From the NCBI RefSeq assembly GCF_003148385.1, contig NZ_CP029463.1:1674001-1738000 (forward strand): a stretch of DNA of 64,000 nucleotides, written 5' to 3'. Source of the DNA: Flavobacterium sediminis (GTDB taxonomy: Bacteria; Bacteroidota; Bacteroidia; Flavobacteriales; Flavobacteriaceae). The position numbers and the translations under genes are program-made. The notes below the pieces were generated by a model. The model made no database searches, was not told the origin of the DNA, and worked only from the letters and a program-made list of their open reading frames with translations. Below are positions 34,000 through 43,161 of this stretch, one piece after another; the first letter of the stretch is position 1; the number at the start of each line of letters is the position of its first letter.

Positions 34000-34608
34000 T
34001 TAATCTTCAGTTTTTTGCATGGCATCCTGCATCTTGTCAAAGTTAGCATTTCGAGTTGTGTCAAGAGCTCTTAGCATTTCTTCTTCACCAATTTCTTTTG
34101 GGATCGCTTTTTTGATAACAACTTCATCCATCTGGGTATATACGCCTTTGATCTCTTCATTGATCTCAGAAATAAGAGTTAAAACCTTTTTTTCAGGAAT
34201 GCTTTGTAAATGGATATAAGTGTCAAGTGATTTGATCTTAGTATCAAGGGTTATCAGTCTGCTTCTTACCTGAGGGTTGTTAAAATCATCCGGAACCGTA
34301 AGATGCAGGCTATCGGATTTAGCAGATACATTTTTAACTTTCATCTGAAAGGCTAGTAAAGAAGTTTTGGGTTTTTGTTGTAGCTCTTGTTTGAACTGTA
34401 CCCATTGATTCCAATCGGTCATAGCTTGGTTTACTTCCGGCTTTGCAGAAGGGAAATCAAAATGCCATTTTTTAGAAATGGAAGTAAAAATAGAGTCTTT
34501 TTTAGCCTGTTCTTTTTGGGCAGATTCTCTTTTGTCTGAGAAGTTCTGGCAATTGGTTAAAAAAAGAAAATTTGCTATAAATAATAAAACGATTGATAGT
34601 TTTTTCAT
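34000..34608 (-). CDS. Lipoprotein of unknown function
   Basis: 202 residues with a lipobox LTNC (Cys20). The mature part is highly charged and helical (KRESAQKEQAKKDSIF, then long helices to the end), with no membrane segment or catalytic motif. It is first in a two-gene operon with the T9SS cargo gene 30 nt downstream, so it may assist that protein's transit or anchoring. That is inferred from position only. Confidence 0.75.
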   Translation of the reverse strand: MKKLSIVLLFIANFLFLTNCQNFSDKRESAQKEQAKKDSIFTSISKKWHFDFPSAKPEVNQAMTDWNQWVQFKQELQQKPKTSLLAFQMKVKNVSAKSDSLHLTVPDDFNNPQVRSRLITLDTKIKSLDTYIHLQSIPEKKVLTLISEINEEIKGVYTQMDEVVIKKAIPKEIGEEEMLRALDTTRNANFDKMQDAMQKTED

Positions 34609-34832
34609 GCTTCATGAATTTAAGCAAAAATACAAATGTTTGATTAATGGTTTTCGATTAAAAGGAATTCTTAACAAATTGGCTGAGTTTGAGTTGTAAA
34701 TTATTGAATATTTATTTTTAAGCCGTTGTTTTGAAAATATAATACAAATTAGCCTTTTTTTGTGAAAATATTTTAAACGACAATGAAAAACATATTTCTA
34801 AATGGACTATATTTGTTTGCAAATTTAGCTAA

Positions 34833-35789
34833 ATGAAAACTAAAATTCTTATCATTGGAGCATGTGGTCAGATAGGGACTGAACTCACGGCAAAATTACG
34901 TGAAACATTCGGAGTGGAAAATGTAGTGGCTTCTGATATCAGGAAACTGAATAATGATGTGGTGAATAACGGAATTTTTGAAGTAGTTAATGCGCTGGAT
35001 TACAATCAGATTGAACATTTGGTAGAGGAATATGAGATTACAGATGTTTATTTGATGGCTGCATTACTTTCGGCAACAGCAGAGAAGAATCCGGCATTTG
35101 CCTGGGATTTGAATATGAATTCTTTATTTCATGTTTTAAATTTGGCTAAAGCCGGGAAAATCCAGAAGGTTTTCTGGCCTTCCAGTATTGCTGTTTTCGG
35201 ACCAACTACACCGAAACATCATACACCTCAATACACCATTATGGAACCGACAACTGTTTACGGGATTTCAAAACAATGCGGGGAAAGATGGTGCGAGTAT
35301 TACCATGCACAATATGGTGTTGATGTAAGAAGTATACGTTATCCGGGCTTGATCAGTTGGAGTACGGAACCGGGAGGAGGAACAACAGATTATGCTGTGG
35401 ATATTTACCATAAAGCGATGGCGGAGGGACAGTTCACCAGCTTTTTATCTGAAAACTCAGAATTGCCGATGATGTATATGGATGATGCGATTAAAGCTAC
35501 TATCGGAATTATGCAGGCTCCGGTTGATCAGATAAAGATCCGGTCGTCGTATAATTTAGCAGCTATGAGTTTTACACCAAAACAAATTGCGGAAGAGATC
35601 CAAAAGCATTATCCTGATTTTGTTATTGACTATGAACCTGATTTCAGACAAAAAATAGCAGATAGTTGGCCGGCGAGTATAGATGATTCTGCTGCCAGAA
35701 AAGACTGGGGGTGGCAAAATGATTTTGATATTGAATCGATGACGACAGAAATGTTTACCCAGTTAAAGAATAATATTTATACAGAATAA
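34833..35789 (+). CDS. L-threonine 3-dehydrogenase, short-chain (SDR epimerase-like) type
   Basis: 318 residues. The NAD-binding glycine motif GACGQIG lies at the N-terminus, then AALLSATAEKNPAFAWDLNMNSLFHVLNLA, the catalytic Y-G-I-S-K (YxxxK form) and RYPGLISWSTEPGGGTTDYAVDIYHKA, which is characteristic of the SDR-type threonine dehydrogenases of Flavobacterium and Cytophaga. It oxidises L-threonine to 2-amino-3-ketobutyrate in the cytoplasm. TATATTTG at 34808-34815 is a likely -7 box, giving a very short leader. It is monocistronic, with a terminator directly after the stop. Confidence 0.9.
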   Translation: MKTKILIIGACGQIGTELTAKLRETFGVENVVASDIRKLNNDVVNNGIFEVVNALDYNQIEHLVEEYEITDVYLMAALLSATAEKNPAFAWDLNMNSLFHVLNLAKAGKIQKVFWPSSIAVFGPTTPKHHTPQYTIMEPTTVYGISKQCGERWCEYYHAQYGVDVRSIRYPGLISWSTEPGGGTTDYAVDIYHKAMAEGQFTSFLSENSELPMMYMDDAIKATIGIMQAPVDQIKIRSSYNLAAMSFTPKQIAEEIQKHYPDFVIDYEPDFRQKIADSWPASIDDSAARKDWGWQNDFDIESMTTEMFTQLKNNIYTE

Positions 35790-35790
35790 A

Positions 35791-35816
35791 AAAGCGGTCA
35801 TTTGACCGCTTTTTTT
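35791..35816 (+). terminator. Intrinsic terminator after the threonine dehydrogenase gene
   Basis: AAAGCGGTCA (35791-35800), loop TT and TGACCGCTTT (35803-35812), then more T. It begins 1 nt after the stop codon. Confidence 0.93.
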
Positions 35817-35861
35817 GCATTAAAAGTAAAGTATAATTAATCCGAAATTATTTCAGTTTTT

Positions 35862-36863
35862 TTAAGGCAGAGCATCTATAGCATCAATTAATTCTTGTTC
35901 AGTACCTAAAACAGTTTCCGATAAAGTGAAATTGTAAACTGCATTAGCTTCAATAGTAACCTCTTTAATGGCGTAACGCCATTGACCGTTACTTTCTGTA
36001 GTAAAAATGATGTGACAATCTAATCCGATAGGAATTTGTCCGTAATGTTCCGAGAATAATCCGGTAACAGGATCATAAGTATCTAATAATGCCAGAGCAT
36101 TTCCTTTTCCGTCATAATGCAGATAAATAGCGGAGTTCTGGTTGTCATATCCGTTTGGAACGGAAGCAAGTATCGTTGTTTTAGGATTAGGATCGCTGTA
36201 AAACTGATCCACATTGGTCCAGCCAAAAGAATCAAAATACGCATAATAAGTAGCTGTATCTCCTTGGCCTTCTATGAAAATATTTTGATTACCGGTTGTA
36301 TCTTCTTGTTCATCCCAAGTAAGGTTTCCGTTTTCGTCAATTGTACCATCCCATAATGTCATATTAGGATCGCCTCCCGGATTTGTCAAAGAAGTAGGGA
36401 TGTTTATGGTAATAGGACAGCTAAGTTCTAATGTTTGTCCGTTTTGAGTTGCATTAATGTAAAATTCACCGCCGGAAAGTAATAATGATTTATTTCCGTC
36501 ATTCATTAAGCCCATAGTAGGTTTGTTGGTAACGATCATGTTTCCGCCGCTGAAGATCTCAACGTATTCCAGATCTATGGTTCCGCTAACCGGATTGCCG
36601 TTAAGGGTTAAACAATTAGTGTTTATAGTAAGAAAAACCCCTTTTTCAGAAGTTAAATTAACGTATCCGTCAGAAGCGTCGAATTGGAAATCTTGTGTGA
36701 TGGAAAGCAAAGCATCTTCTCTTACAGAGCTGAATTCCTGAGCTGTCGGGATATTCTGGTTGGTGTCTGTTGAGTCATCATCGCTACAACTGACTGTTAG
36801 TGAAAGAAGCGCTGAAAAGGCAATTAATTGCGCTGTACGGTTTAATTTAAAAATCTTTTTCAT
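35862..36863 (-). CDS. Surface lipoprotein of unknown function
   Basis: 333 residues with a lipobox at Cys26 followed directly by SDDDS. This matches the lipoprotein export signal that sends lipoproteins to the cell surface in Flavobacteriia. The mature part is beta-rich and acidic, with segments such as GYVNLTSEKGVFLTINTNCL and GTIDLEYVEIFSGGNMIVTNKPTMG. The latter is seen in Bacteroidota lipoproteins of unknown function with carboxypeptidase-regulatory-like strands. No catalytic motif. Monocistronic, as judged by gaps on both sides. Confidence 0.8.
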   Translation of the reverse strand: MKKIFKLNRTAQLIAFSALLSLTVSCSDDDSTDTNQNIPTAQEFSSVREDALLSITQDFQFDASDGYVNLTSEKGVFLTINTNCLTLNGNPVSGTIDLEYVEIFSGGNMIVTNKPTMGLMNDGNKSLLLSGGEFYINATQNGQTLELSCPITINIPTSLTNPGGDPNMTLWDGTIDENGNLTWDEQEDTTGNQNIFIEGQGDTATYYAYFDSFGWTNVDQFYSDPNPKTTILASVPNGYDNQNSAIYLHYDGKGNALALLDTYDPVTGLFSEHYGQIPIGLDCHIIFTTESNGQWRYAIKEVTIEANAVYNFTLSETVLGTEQELIDAIDALP

Positions 36864-36924
36864 AGCATTTTGTTTTTCTTATTAGATGAGGAAAAACAAA
36901 AAAGGTTGCGTATTTTCTTAAAGC

Positions 36925-37362
36925 TTACTTCAAAAACAGTAAGTGATTGTAGTAATCGATAATGGCTTTGCCTTTTAAAAGAATGTCGGCTCCTATGATT
37001 CCGTCTACAGGTTTTATTTTGTATTGCTCAAGAGCATTGTTTACATGACTCATGTCAAAAACAATAAGGTGCAGTTTTTTATCTTTCCACCTGCCGGCTT
37101 GTAAAATATTGTTCTTGGCGAGTAATGTATTCATTCCGGTAGCGCCGGCTCCTGAGGCTTTGGTTTCCGATTCTTCTGATCTTAGTTTGAATTTTTCAAT
37201 TCCTTCAAAGCCTACACAACTGTTGCTCGCACCGGTATCTAAAATAAAAATACCACTGATTCCGTTTATTTTAGCTTTAACTAATAAGTGTTGGGTTTTT
37301 AAAACTTTAAAACGGACTTTTTTATATTTATTTTCTTTTAAAAAGTCTTGTAAATCTTCCAT
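36925..37362 (-). CDS. Retropepsin-like aspartic protease
   Basis: 145 residues, cytoplasmic or membrane-peripheral (no signal peptide). D42-T-G-A-S inside GISGIFILDTGASNSCVGF is the catalytic loop, and DGIIGADIL near residue 125 matches the second conserved hydrophobic-Gly motif. Such single-domain proteins dimerise to form one active site. The substrate is unknown. It is separated by about 60 bp from the surface lipoprotein gene on the same strand. Confidence 0.82.
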   Translation of the reverse strand: MEDLQDFLKENKYKKVRFKVLKTQHLLVKAKINGISGIFILDTGASNSCVGFEGIEKFKLRSEESETKASGAGATGMNTLLAKNNILQAGRWKDKKLHLIVFDMSHVNNALEQYKIKPVDGIIGADILLKGKAIIDYYNHLLFLK

Positions 37363-37476
37363 GGGTCAAACATAGTGATTTTTTCATTTTTAAAAAGTGA
37401 AGAAAGTCTTAATATTAGAGTGGGGTAAACTTGGTTTTATCTTTGTAAATTTGCGCCGGAAAAGAAAAGTATAAGA

Positions 37477-38244
37477 ATGATGTTAATAGATACCCATACC
37501 CATTTATATTCGGAAGATTTTAAAGAAGACAGAGCAGCAATGATGCAGAGAGCTCTGAATGCAGGAGTGACTAAAATGTTTGTGCCTTCTATTGATTCGT
37601 CCTATTCGGCAGAAATGTATGCTGTAGCAAAAGAGTATCCGGAAAATGTATTTTTGATGATGGGATTACACCCTACCCACGTAAAAGAAAATTATTCAGA
37701 AGAGTTAGCTTTTGTAGAAAAAGAACTGGCTTCAAGAACATTTTATGCCGTAGGCGAAATAGGAATTGATTTGTATTGGGATAAAACCTTTTTAAAACAA
37801 CAACAAGAAGCTTTTCAATATCAGATAAAATTGGCAAAAAAACACCAATTACCTATTAATATTCATTGTAGAGATGCATTTGATGAGGTTTTTGAGATCT
37901 TAGAAGAGGAAAAAGGAGAAAGTTTGTCAGGGATATTTCATTGTTTTACCGGAAATAAAGAACAAGCGATCAGGGCAGTAGACTGTAATATGAAATTAGG
38001 GATCGGAGGGGTTGTGACATTTAAAAATGGTAAGATTGACCAGTTTTTACATGAAATAGATCTGAAAAACATTGTTTTAGAAACAGATGCTCCTTATCTA
38101 GCTCCCGTTCCCTATAGAGGAAAAAGAAATGAGAGCAGTTATATTCCTTTGATTGCAGAAAAACTAGCTCATATTTATACCGTTTCCCCTCAGGAAGTTG
38201 CTGAAGTAACAACTCAAAACGCAAAGGCTGTTTTTGGAATTTAA
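37477..38244 (+). CDS. TatD-family metal-dependent deoxyribonuclease
   Basis: 255 residues with the whole TatD signature: DTHTHLYSEDF (metal His pair), GEIGIDLYWD, NIHCRDAFDE, GIFHCFTGN and ETDAPYLAPVPYRGKRNE. The amidohydrolase-like barrel cleaves DNA 3' ends and has D-aminoacyl-tRNA-type relatives. ATG at 37477 or 37480 can start it. It heads a same-strand group with the acyltransferase and asparaginase genes. Confidence 0.94.
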   Translation: MMLIDTHTHLYSEDFKEDRAAMMQRALNAGVTKMFVPSIDSSYSAEMYAVAKEYPENVFLMMGLHPTHVKENYSEELAFVEKELASRTFYAVGEIGIDLYWDKTFLKQQQEAFQYQIKLAKKHQLPINIHCRDAFDEVFEILEEEKGESLSGIFHCFTGNKEQAIRAVDCNMKLGIGGVVTFKNGKIDQFLHEIDLKNIVLETDAPYLAPVPYRGKRNESSYIPLIAEKLAHIYTVSPQEVAEVTTQNAKAVFGI

Positions 38245-38303
38245 CGAATTGATAAACGGAGTTAATTATTTTTTTCGTTTTTTTGTGCTTTGTTTTTATT
38301 ATT

Positions 38304-39449
38304 ATGACAAAATTTGATGCCATTCGTCCTTATTATGATTCAGAAGTAAATGAAGCTTTACGTTCCGTTATCAATCATCCTATGATGAAGGCAATGATGA
38401 ACTTTACCTACCCTGATGTCGGAGACGAAATTTGGCAGGAACAATTAAAGAGAACGCATTCTATTCGTGATTTTCAGGTAAATTTTGTTTACGAATCCAT
38501 TCAAAAGGTACTGCAAAAAAGTTCAGACGGCTTAACAACATCCGGTTTTGAAAAATTAGAACCCAATACTTCTTATCTTTTTATTTCTAATCACAGAGAC
38601 ATAATCTTAGATACATCTTTGTTGAATGTTTCATTGTTTGATCATGGATTGGTCATGACGGCTTCAGCAATAGGAGATAATCTGGTTCAGAAAGATATTT
38701 TACTAAAACTTTCCCGGTTAAACAGGAATTTTTTAGTAAAAAGAAATCTTCCTCCCAGAGAACTGTTACAGAGCTCCAAAGTGATCTCTGAATATATCTA
38801 CCAGCTTTTAGCAAAAGAGAACCGTTCGGTTTGGGTAGCACAAAAAGAAGGCAGAACTAAGGACGGAAATGACGCAACACATCAAGGGGTATTGAAGATG
38901 ATCGCTATGGCAGCCGGAAAAGAGAATTGTATGGATTATTTCAGAAAATTGAGAATAGTTCCGGTTTCTATTTCTTATGAATATGACCCTACTGATGCTT
39001 TGAAAATGCCGCAATTATTGGCGCAAGCTAAAGATGAGGTGTATGTGAAAGAAAAAAATGAAGATTTTGTTAACCTGATCAGCGGAATTATAGGGCAGAA
39101 GAAGCGAATCCATATTCATGTAGGAGATGTTTTGGATCGTGAACTGGAAAATATCAAAGCTGAAAATGAAAACGTAAATAAACAAATTCAGGCACTGGCG
39201 CAGGTTATTGATGATTCTATTTTGCAATCATACAAATTATGGCCGACTAATTTTATTGCGTATGACCTGTTAAATGAAACGCAGTTTTTCAGTGATCAAT
39301 ATTCAGAAAAAGAAAAGCAATTGTTTGAGCGCAGATTAGAAATGCGAATAGATGCAGACAATGATACACTTCGAAAAGGTTTCCTGGCAATGTATGCTAA
39401 TCCGGTTGTAAATAAAATGAGGTATGAGAATGCAGGTTTTGAAAGCTAA
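38304..39449 (+). CDS. Glycerol-phosphate acyltransferase-like (LPLAT) protein
   Basis: About 381 residues. ATG at 38304 (MTKFDAIRPYY) is preferred over an upstream TTG at 38283. The acyltransferase block is present: FISNHRDIILDTSLLN (an NH...D box with five rather than four residues between His and Asp, as in this Bacteroidota subgroup), then NRNFLVKRNLPPRE and VWVAQKEGRTKDGND. It probably transfers acyl groups to a lysophospholipid or glycerol phosphate at the inner membrane. Its end overlaps the asparaginase start by 26 nt. Confidence 0.82.
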   Translation: MTKFDAIRPYYDSEVNEALRSVINHPMMKAMMNFTYPDVGDEIWQEQLKRTHSIRDFQVNFVYESIQKVLQKSSDGLTTSGFEKLEPNTSYLFISNHRDIILDTSLLNVSLFDHGLVMTASAIGDNLVQKDILLKLSRLNRNFLVKRNLPPRELLQSSKVISEYIYQLLAKENRSVWVAQKEGRTKDGNDATHQGVLKMIAMAAGKENCMDYFRKLRIVPVSISYEYDPTDALKMPQLLAQAKDEVYVKEKNEDFVNLISGIIGQKKRIHIHVGDVLDRELENIKAENENVNKQIQALAQVIDDSILQSYKLWPTNFIAYDLLNETQFFSDQYSEKEKQLFERRLEMRIDADNDTLRKGFLAMYANPVVNKMRYENAGFES

Positions 39450-40461
39450 AATATTACTTATTTATACCGGAGGGACAATTGGTATGGTAAAAGACAGCGA
39501 TACCGGTGCTCTCAAAGCGTTTGATTTTAAAAAACTACTTAAAAATATTCCTGAGCTTAAATTATTGGATTGCGAAATAGATACGGTTTCCTTTAAAGAA
39601 CCTATCGATTCTTCTAATATGAGCTTGCAACATTGGAAAAAACTAGCCACGATCATAGAAGAACATTATTCTGATTTTGATGGTTTTGTCGTGTTACACG
39701 GTTCGGATACCATGTCATATAGTGCCTCAGCATTGAGTTTTATGTTGGAAAACTTAGGAAAACCGGTGATTTTTACAGGATCGCAGTTGCCTATCGGAGA
39801 TTTGCGTACTGATGCCAAAGAAAACCTGATCACGGCAATTCAGATAGCTTCGTTACAGGAAAAAGGAAAATCGGTGATTCAGGAAGTGTGCCTGTATTTT
39901 GAATACAAATTATACCGCGGAAACAGAACTACAAAGATAAGCGCAGAACATTTTAATGCTTTTACATCGCCTAATTTTCCTGAATTAGCAGAATCAGGAG
40001 TTCATTTAAAAGTAAATAAGGATATCCTTTTAAAAAAGACGGGGAACAAGAAGTTGAAAGTAAATAAAACTTTTGATGATAATGTCATCATTGTCAAGTT
40101 GTTTCCGGGGATGAACAGAGAAGTACTGTCGGCGATTTTTAACATTCAGGGGCTAAAAGGAATTGTGCTGGAAACATACGGTTCCGGTAATGCACCATCA
40201 GAGGATTGGTTTGTTGAAGAAATAGAGAAGGCAATAAAAAAGAATATCTGCGTTATTAATGTTACACAATGTAGCGGAGGTTCCGTGACGATGGGACAAT
40301 ATGAAACCAGTACGCAACTGAAGAATATAGGGGTTATTTCAGGACATAATATAACAACGGAAGCGGCTGTTACAAAACTAATGTATTTGTTAGGTCAAAA
40401 AATAGCTACAGATGTTTTTAAAACCATATTTGAAACCTCGTTAAGAGGCGAAATGTATTAA
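39424..40461 (+). CDS. ansA: Type I (cytoplasmic) L-asparaginase
   Basis: 345 residues without a signal peptide. Thr18 in YTGGTIGM is the nucleophile, the second active-site block is DGFVVLHGSDTMSYSASALSFML, and GSGNAPS with NVTQCSGGSVTMGQYETS complete the family pattern. It hydrolyses L-asparagine to aspartate and ammonia. ATG at 39424 overlaps the acyltransferase gene; ATG 39430 is an alternative. The tRNA-Ser gene follows 76 bp downstream. Confidence 0.93.
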   Translation: MRMQVLKAKILLIYTGGTIGMVKDSDTGALKAFDFKKLLKNIPELKLLDCEIDTVSFKEPIDSSNMSLQHWKKLATIIEEHYSDFDGFVVLHGSDTMSYSASALSFMLENLGKPVIFTGSQLPIGDLRTDAKENLITAIQIASLQEKGKSVIQEVCLYFEYKLYRGNRTTKISAEHFNAFTSPNFPELAESGVHLKVNKDILLKKTGNKKLKVNKTFDDNVIIVKLFPGMNREVLSAIFNIQGLKGIVLETYGSGNAPSEDWFVEEIEKAIKKNICVINVTQCSGGSVTMGQYETSTQLKNIGVISGHNITTEAAVTKLMYLLGQKIATDVFKTIFETSLRGEMY

Positions 40462-40537
40462 AAAAAGAAGTTAAAATTTTCATAGATGAGAAATTTTACG
40501 TTATTTAGCGTCCTTGAAATCAAAATGTAATTTTGAA

Positions 40538-40628
40538 AGAGAGGTGGCCGAGTGGTCGAAGGCGCACGCCTGGAAAGTGTGTATGCTCCAAAAGGGCATC
40601 GAGGGTTCGAATCCCTTCCTCTCTGCCA
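40538..40628 (+). tRNA. tRNA-Ser (anticodon GGA)
   Basis: 91 nt. Acceptor AGAGAGG (40538-40544) pairs with CCTCTCT (40618-40624), followed by discriminator G and an encoded CCA. Anticodon stem CACGC/GTGTG encloses loop CTGGAAA with anticodon GGA at 40572-40574. There is a long variable arm, as in class II tRNAs, and the T-loop is TTCGAAT. It reads UCC and UCU. It is intact and lies between ansA and the ExbB operon; no attachment-site duplication was noticed. Confidence 0.97.
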
Positions 40629-40703
40629 GAAATAATTTTAAATTAAATAAATATTTTATACTTTTAAACCCAATTAACTAATTAAATTTTAAGAACAAAA
40701 GCG

Positions 40704-41513
40704 ATGAAAAGATTATTTTCTATTTTGGCAATCACAGGGCTTATGACTTTTGGAAATGTTCAAGCTCAAGATTCTACAGCAACAGAAGCGCCTGCAACGG
40801 AACAAGTACAGGAAGCTGCAGCTACAACTGAAGAAGCAGCAGTTGTTGAAGAAGCGACAGACGATCAGACTGTTGAGAATGTAACATTTACTCAAGAGTT
40901 GAAGAAAAGATTTATTGAGGGTGGACCTGGCTTCATGGGAATCGTATTAATCTGTTTGATTTTAGGTTTAGCTATTGCTATCGAAAGAATCATCTATTTG
41001 AATCTTTCTACAACAAATACTAAAAAATTAGTTTCAGAAGTTGAAGGTGCTTTGAACTCTGGAGGTGTTGAAGCTGCTAAAGAAGTAGCTAGAAATACTG
41101 CCGGTCCTGTAGCGTCTATCTTCTATCAAGGTTTAGATCGTTATTCTCACGGTTTGGACTCAGCTGAAAAATCTATCGTAGCTTACGGTGGTGTACAAAT
41201 GGGACAATTAGAGAAAAACGTTTCTTGGATTTCATTGTTTATCGCTCTTGCTCCGATGTTAGGGTTCATGGGTACGGTAATCGGTATGATTGAGGCGTTT
41301 GACCAAATTGAATCAGCAGGATCAATGGAGCCGTCTTTAGTAGCAGGTGGTATTAAAGTAGCGTTATTGACAACTGTATTCGGTTTGATCGTTGCGATTA
41401 TTCTTCAAGTATTCTATAACTATATCATTGCTAAAATCGATTCAATCGTAAATGATATGGAAGATGCTTCTATCAGCTTAATCGATATCTTATCAGATTA
41501 CAGTAAAAAATAA
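40704..41513 (+). CDS. exbB: MotA/TolQ/ExbB proton channel with exported N-terminal extension
   Basis: 269 residues. A signal-like segment and a Glu/Ala/Thr-rich linker (about 20-60) precede the three-helix ExbB core: FMGIVLICLILGLAIAIERIIYL, then WISLFIALAPMLGFMGTVIGMIEAFDQIE and VALLTTVFGLIVAIILQVFYNYI. With ExbD it forms the proton-driven motor that energises TonB-dependent outer-membrane uptake. It begins a four-gene operon with two exbD genes. Confidence 0.93.
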   Translation: MKRLFSILAITGLMTFGNVQAQDSTATEAPATEQVQEAAATTEEAAVVEEATDDQTVENVTFTQELKKRFIEGGPGFMGIVLICLILGLAIAIERIIYLNLSTTNTKKLVSEVEGALNSGGVEAAKEVARNTAGPVASIFYQGLDRYSHGLDSAEKSIVAYGGVQMGQLEKNVSWISLFIALAPMLGFMGTVIGMIEAFDQIESAGSMEPSLVAGGIKVALLTTVFGLIVAIILQVFYNYIIAKIDSIVNDMEDASISLIDILSDYSKK

Positions 41514-41542
41514 TAACTCATTTTACCTTAACATTCATTGAT

Positions 41543-41956
41543 ATGTTACATAAAATTGTAAAAATAATAGCTGTTATAATAAGTGTTTTGAGTCTTGTAT
41601 TCCTTGGTGGAATCTTGGCTTCAGAAGACAAAGACAGCGCGTGGATATCTCCTCTAATTAACGTATCGTATTTTATTTTTGCTGCCTGTGTTGCTGTAGT
41701 AGTGATATATGTAGTTAAAAATCTCTTTTCTAAAAAAGAGACACTTAAGAAAACACTTGTTTCAGTTGGTTTATTCTTGGCTGTGGTGGTTATCTCTTTT
41801 GTGTTAGCAGATAGTTCTGAAGTTAAAACAAACAGTGGAGTAGTATCAGGAACGACATCTAAACTAGTAAGTACCGGTTTGAATACATTTTATCTTTTAG
41901 CAATTGTTGCTGTCGGAACAATGTTGTGGACTGGTTTTAATAAAATTAAAAAATAA
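41543..41956 (+). CDS. Membrane protein of unknown function in the exbBD operon
   Basis: 137 residues with four hydrophobic segments (about 5-25, 38-60, 72-90, 112-132) and no signature I recognise. It lies between exbB (29 nt) and exbD (2 nt), so it is surely co-transcribed and likely part of, or an assembly factor for, this ExbBD complex. Flavobacterial exb clusters often carry such a protein; its role is unknown. Confidence 0.75.
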   Translation: MLHKIVKIIAVIISVLSLVFLGGILASEDKDSAWISPLINVSYFIFAACVAVVVIYVVKNLFSKKETLKKTLVSVGLFLAVVVISFVLADSSEVKTNSGVVSGTTSKLVSTGLNTFYLLAIVAVGTMLWTGFNKIKK

Positions 41957-41958
41957 TT

Positions 41959-42570
41959 ATGGCAAAAAGAGAAGCACCAGAGGTAAATGCCGGTTCCATG
42001 GCAGATATTGCTTTCCTGCTTTTGATTTTCTTCTTGGTTACAACTACCATCGGAGTGGACCAGGGGATCAACCGTCTTTTGCCTAGATATGAAGAAAACC
42101 CGCCGGCTCCGCCGATCAATGAGAGAAACATTATGCGTGTTTTAGTTAATAAAGACAATCAGTTGTTAGTGAACGAGCAATTGATGAATATTAAACAACT
42201 AAGACAAGCGGCAATCGATTTCTTAGATAATAACGGGGAAGGGAATTGTTCGTATTGTAAAGGAAAAGGAAACCCGCAGTCTTCTGACGACCCTGATGAA
42301 GCAGTGATCTCTTTAATGAATGACGGACAGACTACTTATGAAACTTATATTGCCGTGCAAAATGAGTTAGTGGCTGCTTATTATTTCTTAAGAGACAGAG
42401 AAGCTATGAAAAGATATGGGAAAACATACAGAGAAATGGAGTATGTTTATAACGATCCGGCTTCTAAAGCGGTTGAAGGTTTAGTTGATGACTTAAAACC
42501 AAAAGTGGAAAAAATTCAGAATATGTATCCAATGCGTCTTTCTGAAGCAGAACCGAAAAAGAACTATTAA
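41959..42570 (+). CDS. exbD: ExbD/TolR biopolymer transport protein, long form
   Basis: 203 residues. A single N-terminal membrane helix carries the proton-accepting Asp in GSMADIAFLLLIFFLVTTT, followed by a periplasmic domain. It is longer than classical ExbD (about 140) because of an insert with a C97-SY-C100 motif (NCSYCKGKGNPQSSDDPDE) and a helical tail. It partners ExbB and the second ExbD. Both cysteines would lie in the periplasm, where they could form a disulphide. Confidence 0.92.
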   Translation: MAKREAPEVNAGSMADIAFLLLIFFLVTTTIGVDQGINRLLPRYEENPPAPPINERNIMRVLVNKDNQLLVNEQLMNIKQLRQAAIDFLDNNGEGNCSYCKGKGNPQSSDDPDEAVISLMNDGQTTYETYIAVQNELVAAYYFLRDREAMKRYGKTYREMEYVYNDPASKAVEGLVDDLKPKVEKIQNMYPMRLSEAEPKKNY

Positions 42571-42590
42571 TCCTTTAAATTTTAGAAAGT

Positions 42591-43067
42591 ATGTCTAAAT
42601 TTAAAAAGAAAAAATCAGGCTCACTACCTGCGATATCTACAGCATCGTTGCCGGATATTGTATTTATGCTTTTGTTCTTCTTCATGACTGCTACAACTAT
42701 GAAAGATAGCGATTTGAAGATTGAAAATCGTTTGCCGAAAGCAGATCAAACAGCTAAATTGCATAAAAAACAATACGTAATGTATATTTATGCCGGTAAA
42801 CCTAAAGCAAATTACAGATCAGGTTTGGGTTCATCAGATCGTATTCAGTTAAATGATAAGATCTCTTCTGTGAACGATATCAGGAATTTCGTAATGACAG
42901 AAAGAGCTTCAAGAAACTCTGAAGATGAGAAATATTTAACGGCTTCTTTGAAAATAGATAAAGAAGTAAAAATGGGTCTTGTTCAGGATATCAAAACAGA
43001 ATTACGTAAAGTAGATCAATTAAAAGTTAATTATACAACAACATCGGGTAATCCGGTTGGAGAATAA
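42591..43067 (+). CDS. exbD: ExbD/TolR biopolymer transport protein, second copy
   Basis: 158 residues with the membrane helix and proton Asp in STASLPDIVFMLLFFFMTATT, then a periplasmic domain ending KVDQLKVNYTTTSG. The basic start MSKFKKKKSG is typical of flavobacterial ExbD. It lies 20 nt after the long exbD and is closed by a terminator. Paired, non-identical ExbD proteins are usual in Bacteroidota and may form heterodimers. Confidence 0.92.
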   Translation: MSKFKKKKSGSLPAISTASLPDIVFMLLFFFMTATTMKDSDLKIENRLPKADQTAKLHKKQYVMYIYAGKPKANYRSGLGSSDRIQLNDKISSVNDIRNFVMTERASRNSEDEKYLTASLKIDKEVKMGLVQDIKTELRKVDQLKVNYTTTSGNPVGE

Positions 43068-43086
43068 TTTTAACTTTACCAAATAT

Positions 43087-43117
43087 AAAAGGCATGCTTA
43101 CAGGCGTGCCTTTTTTT
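43087..43117 (+). terminator. Intrinsic terminator of the exbB-exbD operon
   Basis: AAAAGGCATGC (43087-43097), loop TTACAG and GCGTGCCTTTT, ending in a run of seven T. It lies 20 nt past the last exbD stop. Confidence 0.92.
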
Positions 43118-43161
43118 ATGCTGTTTAGTTTTTTCGTCTTAACTTAGCAAAAAATAAGCAA

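Noticed and set aside
40528..40535. TAATTTTG before tRNA-Ser as its -7 promoter box
   Set aside because: It ends 2 nt before the mature 5' end, leaving almost no room for a precursor leader, and no -33 element sits at the right distance.
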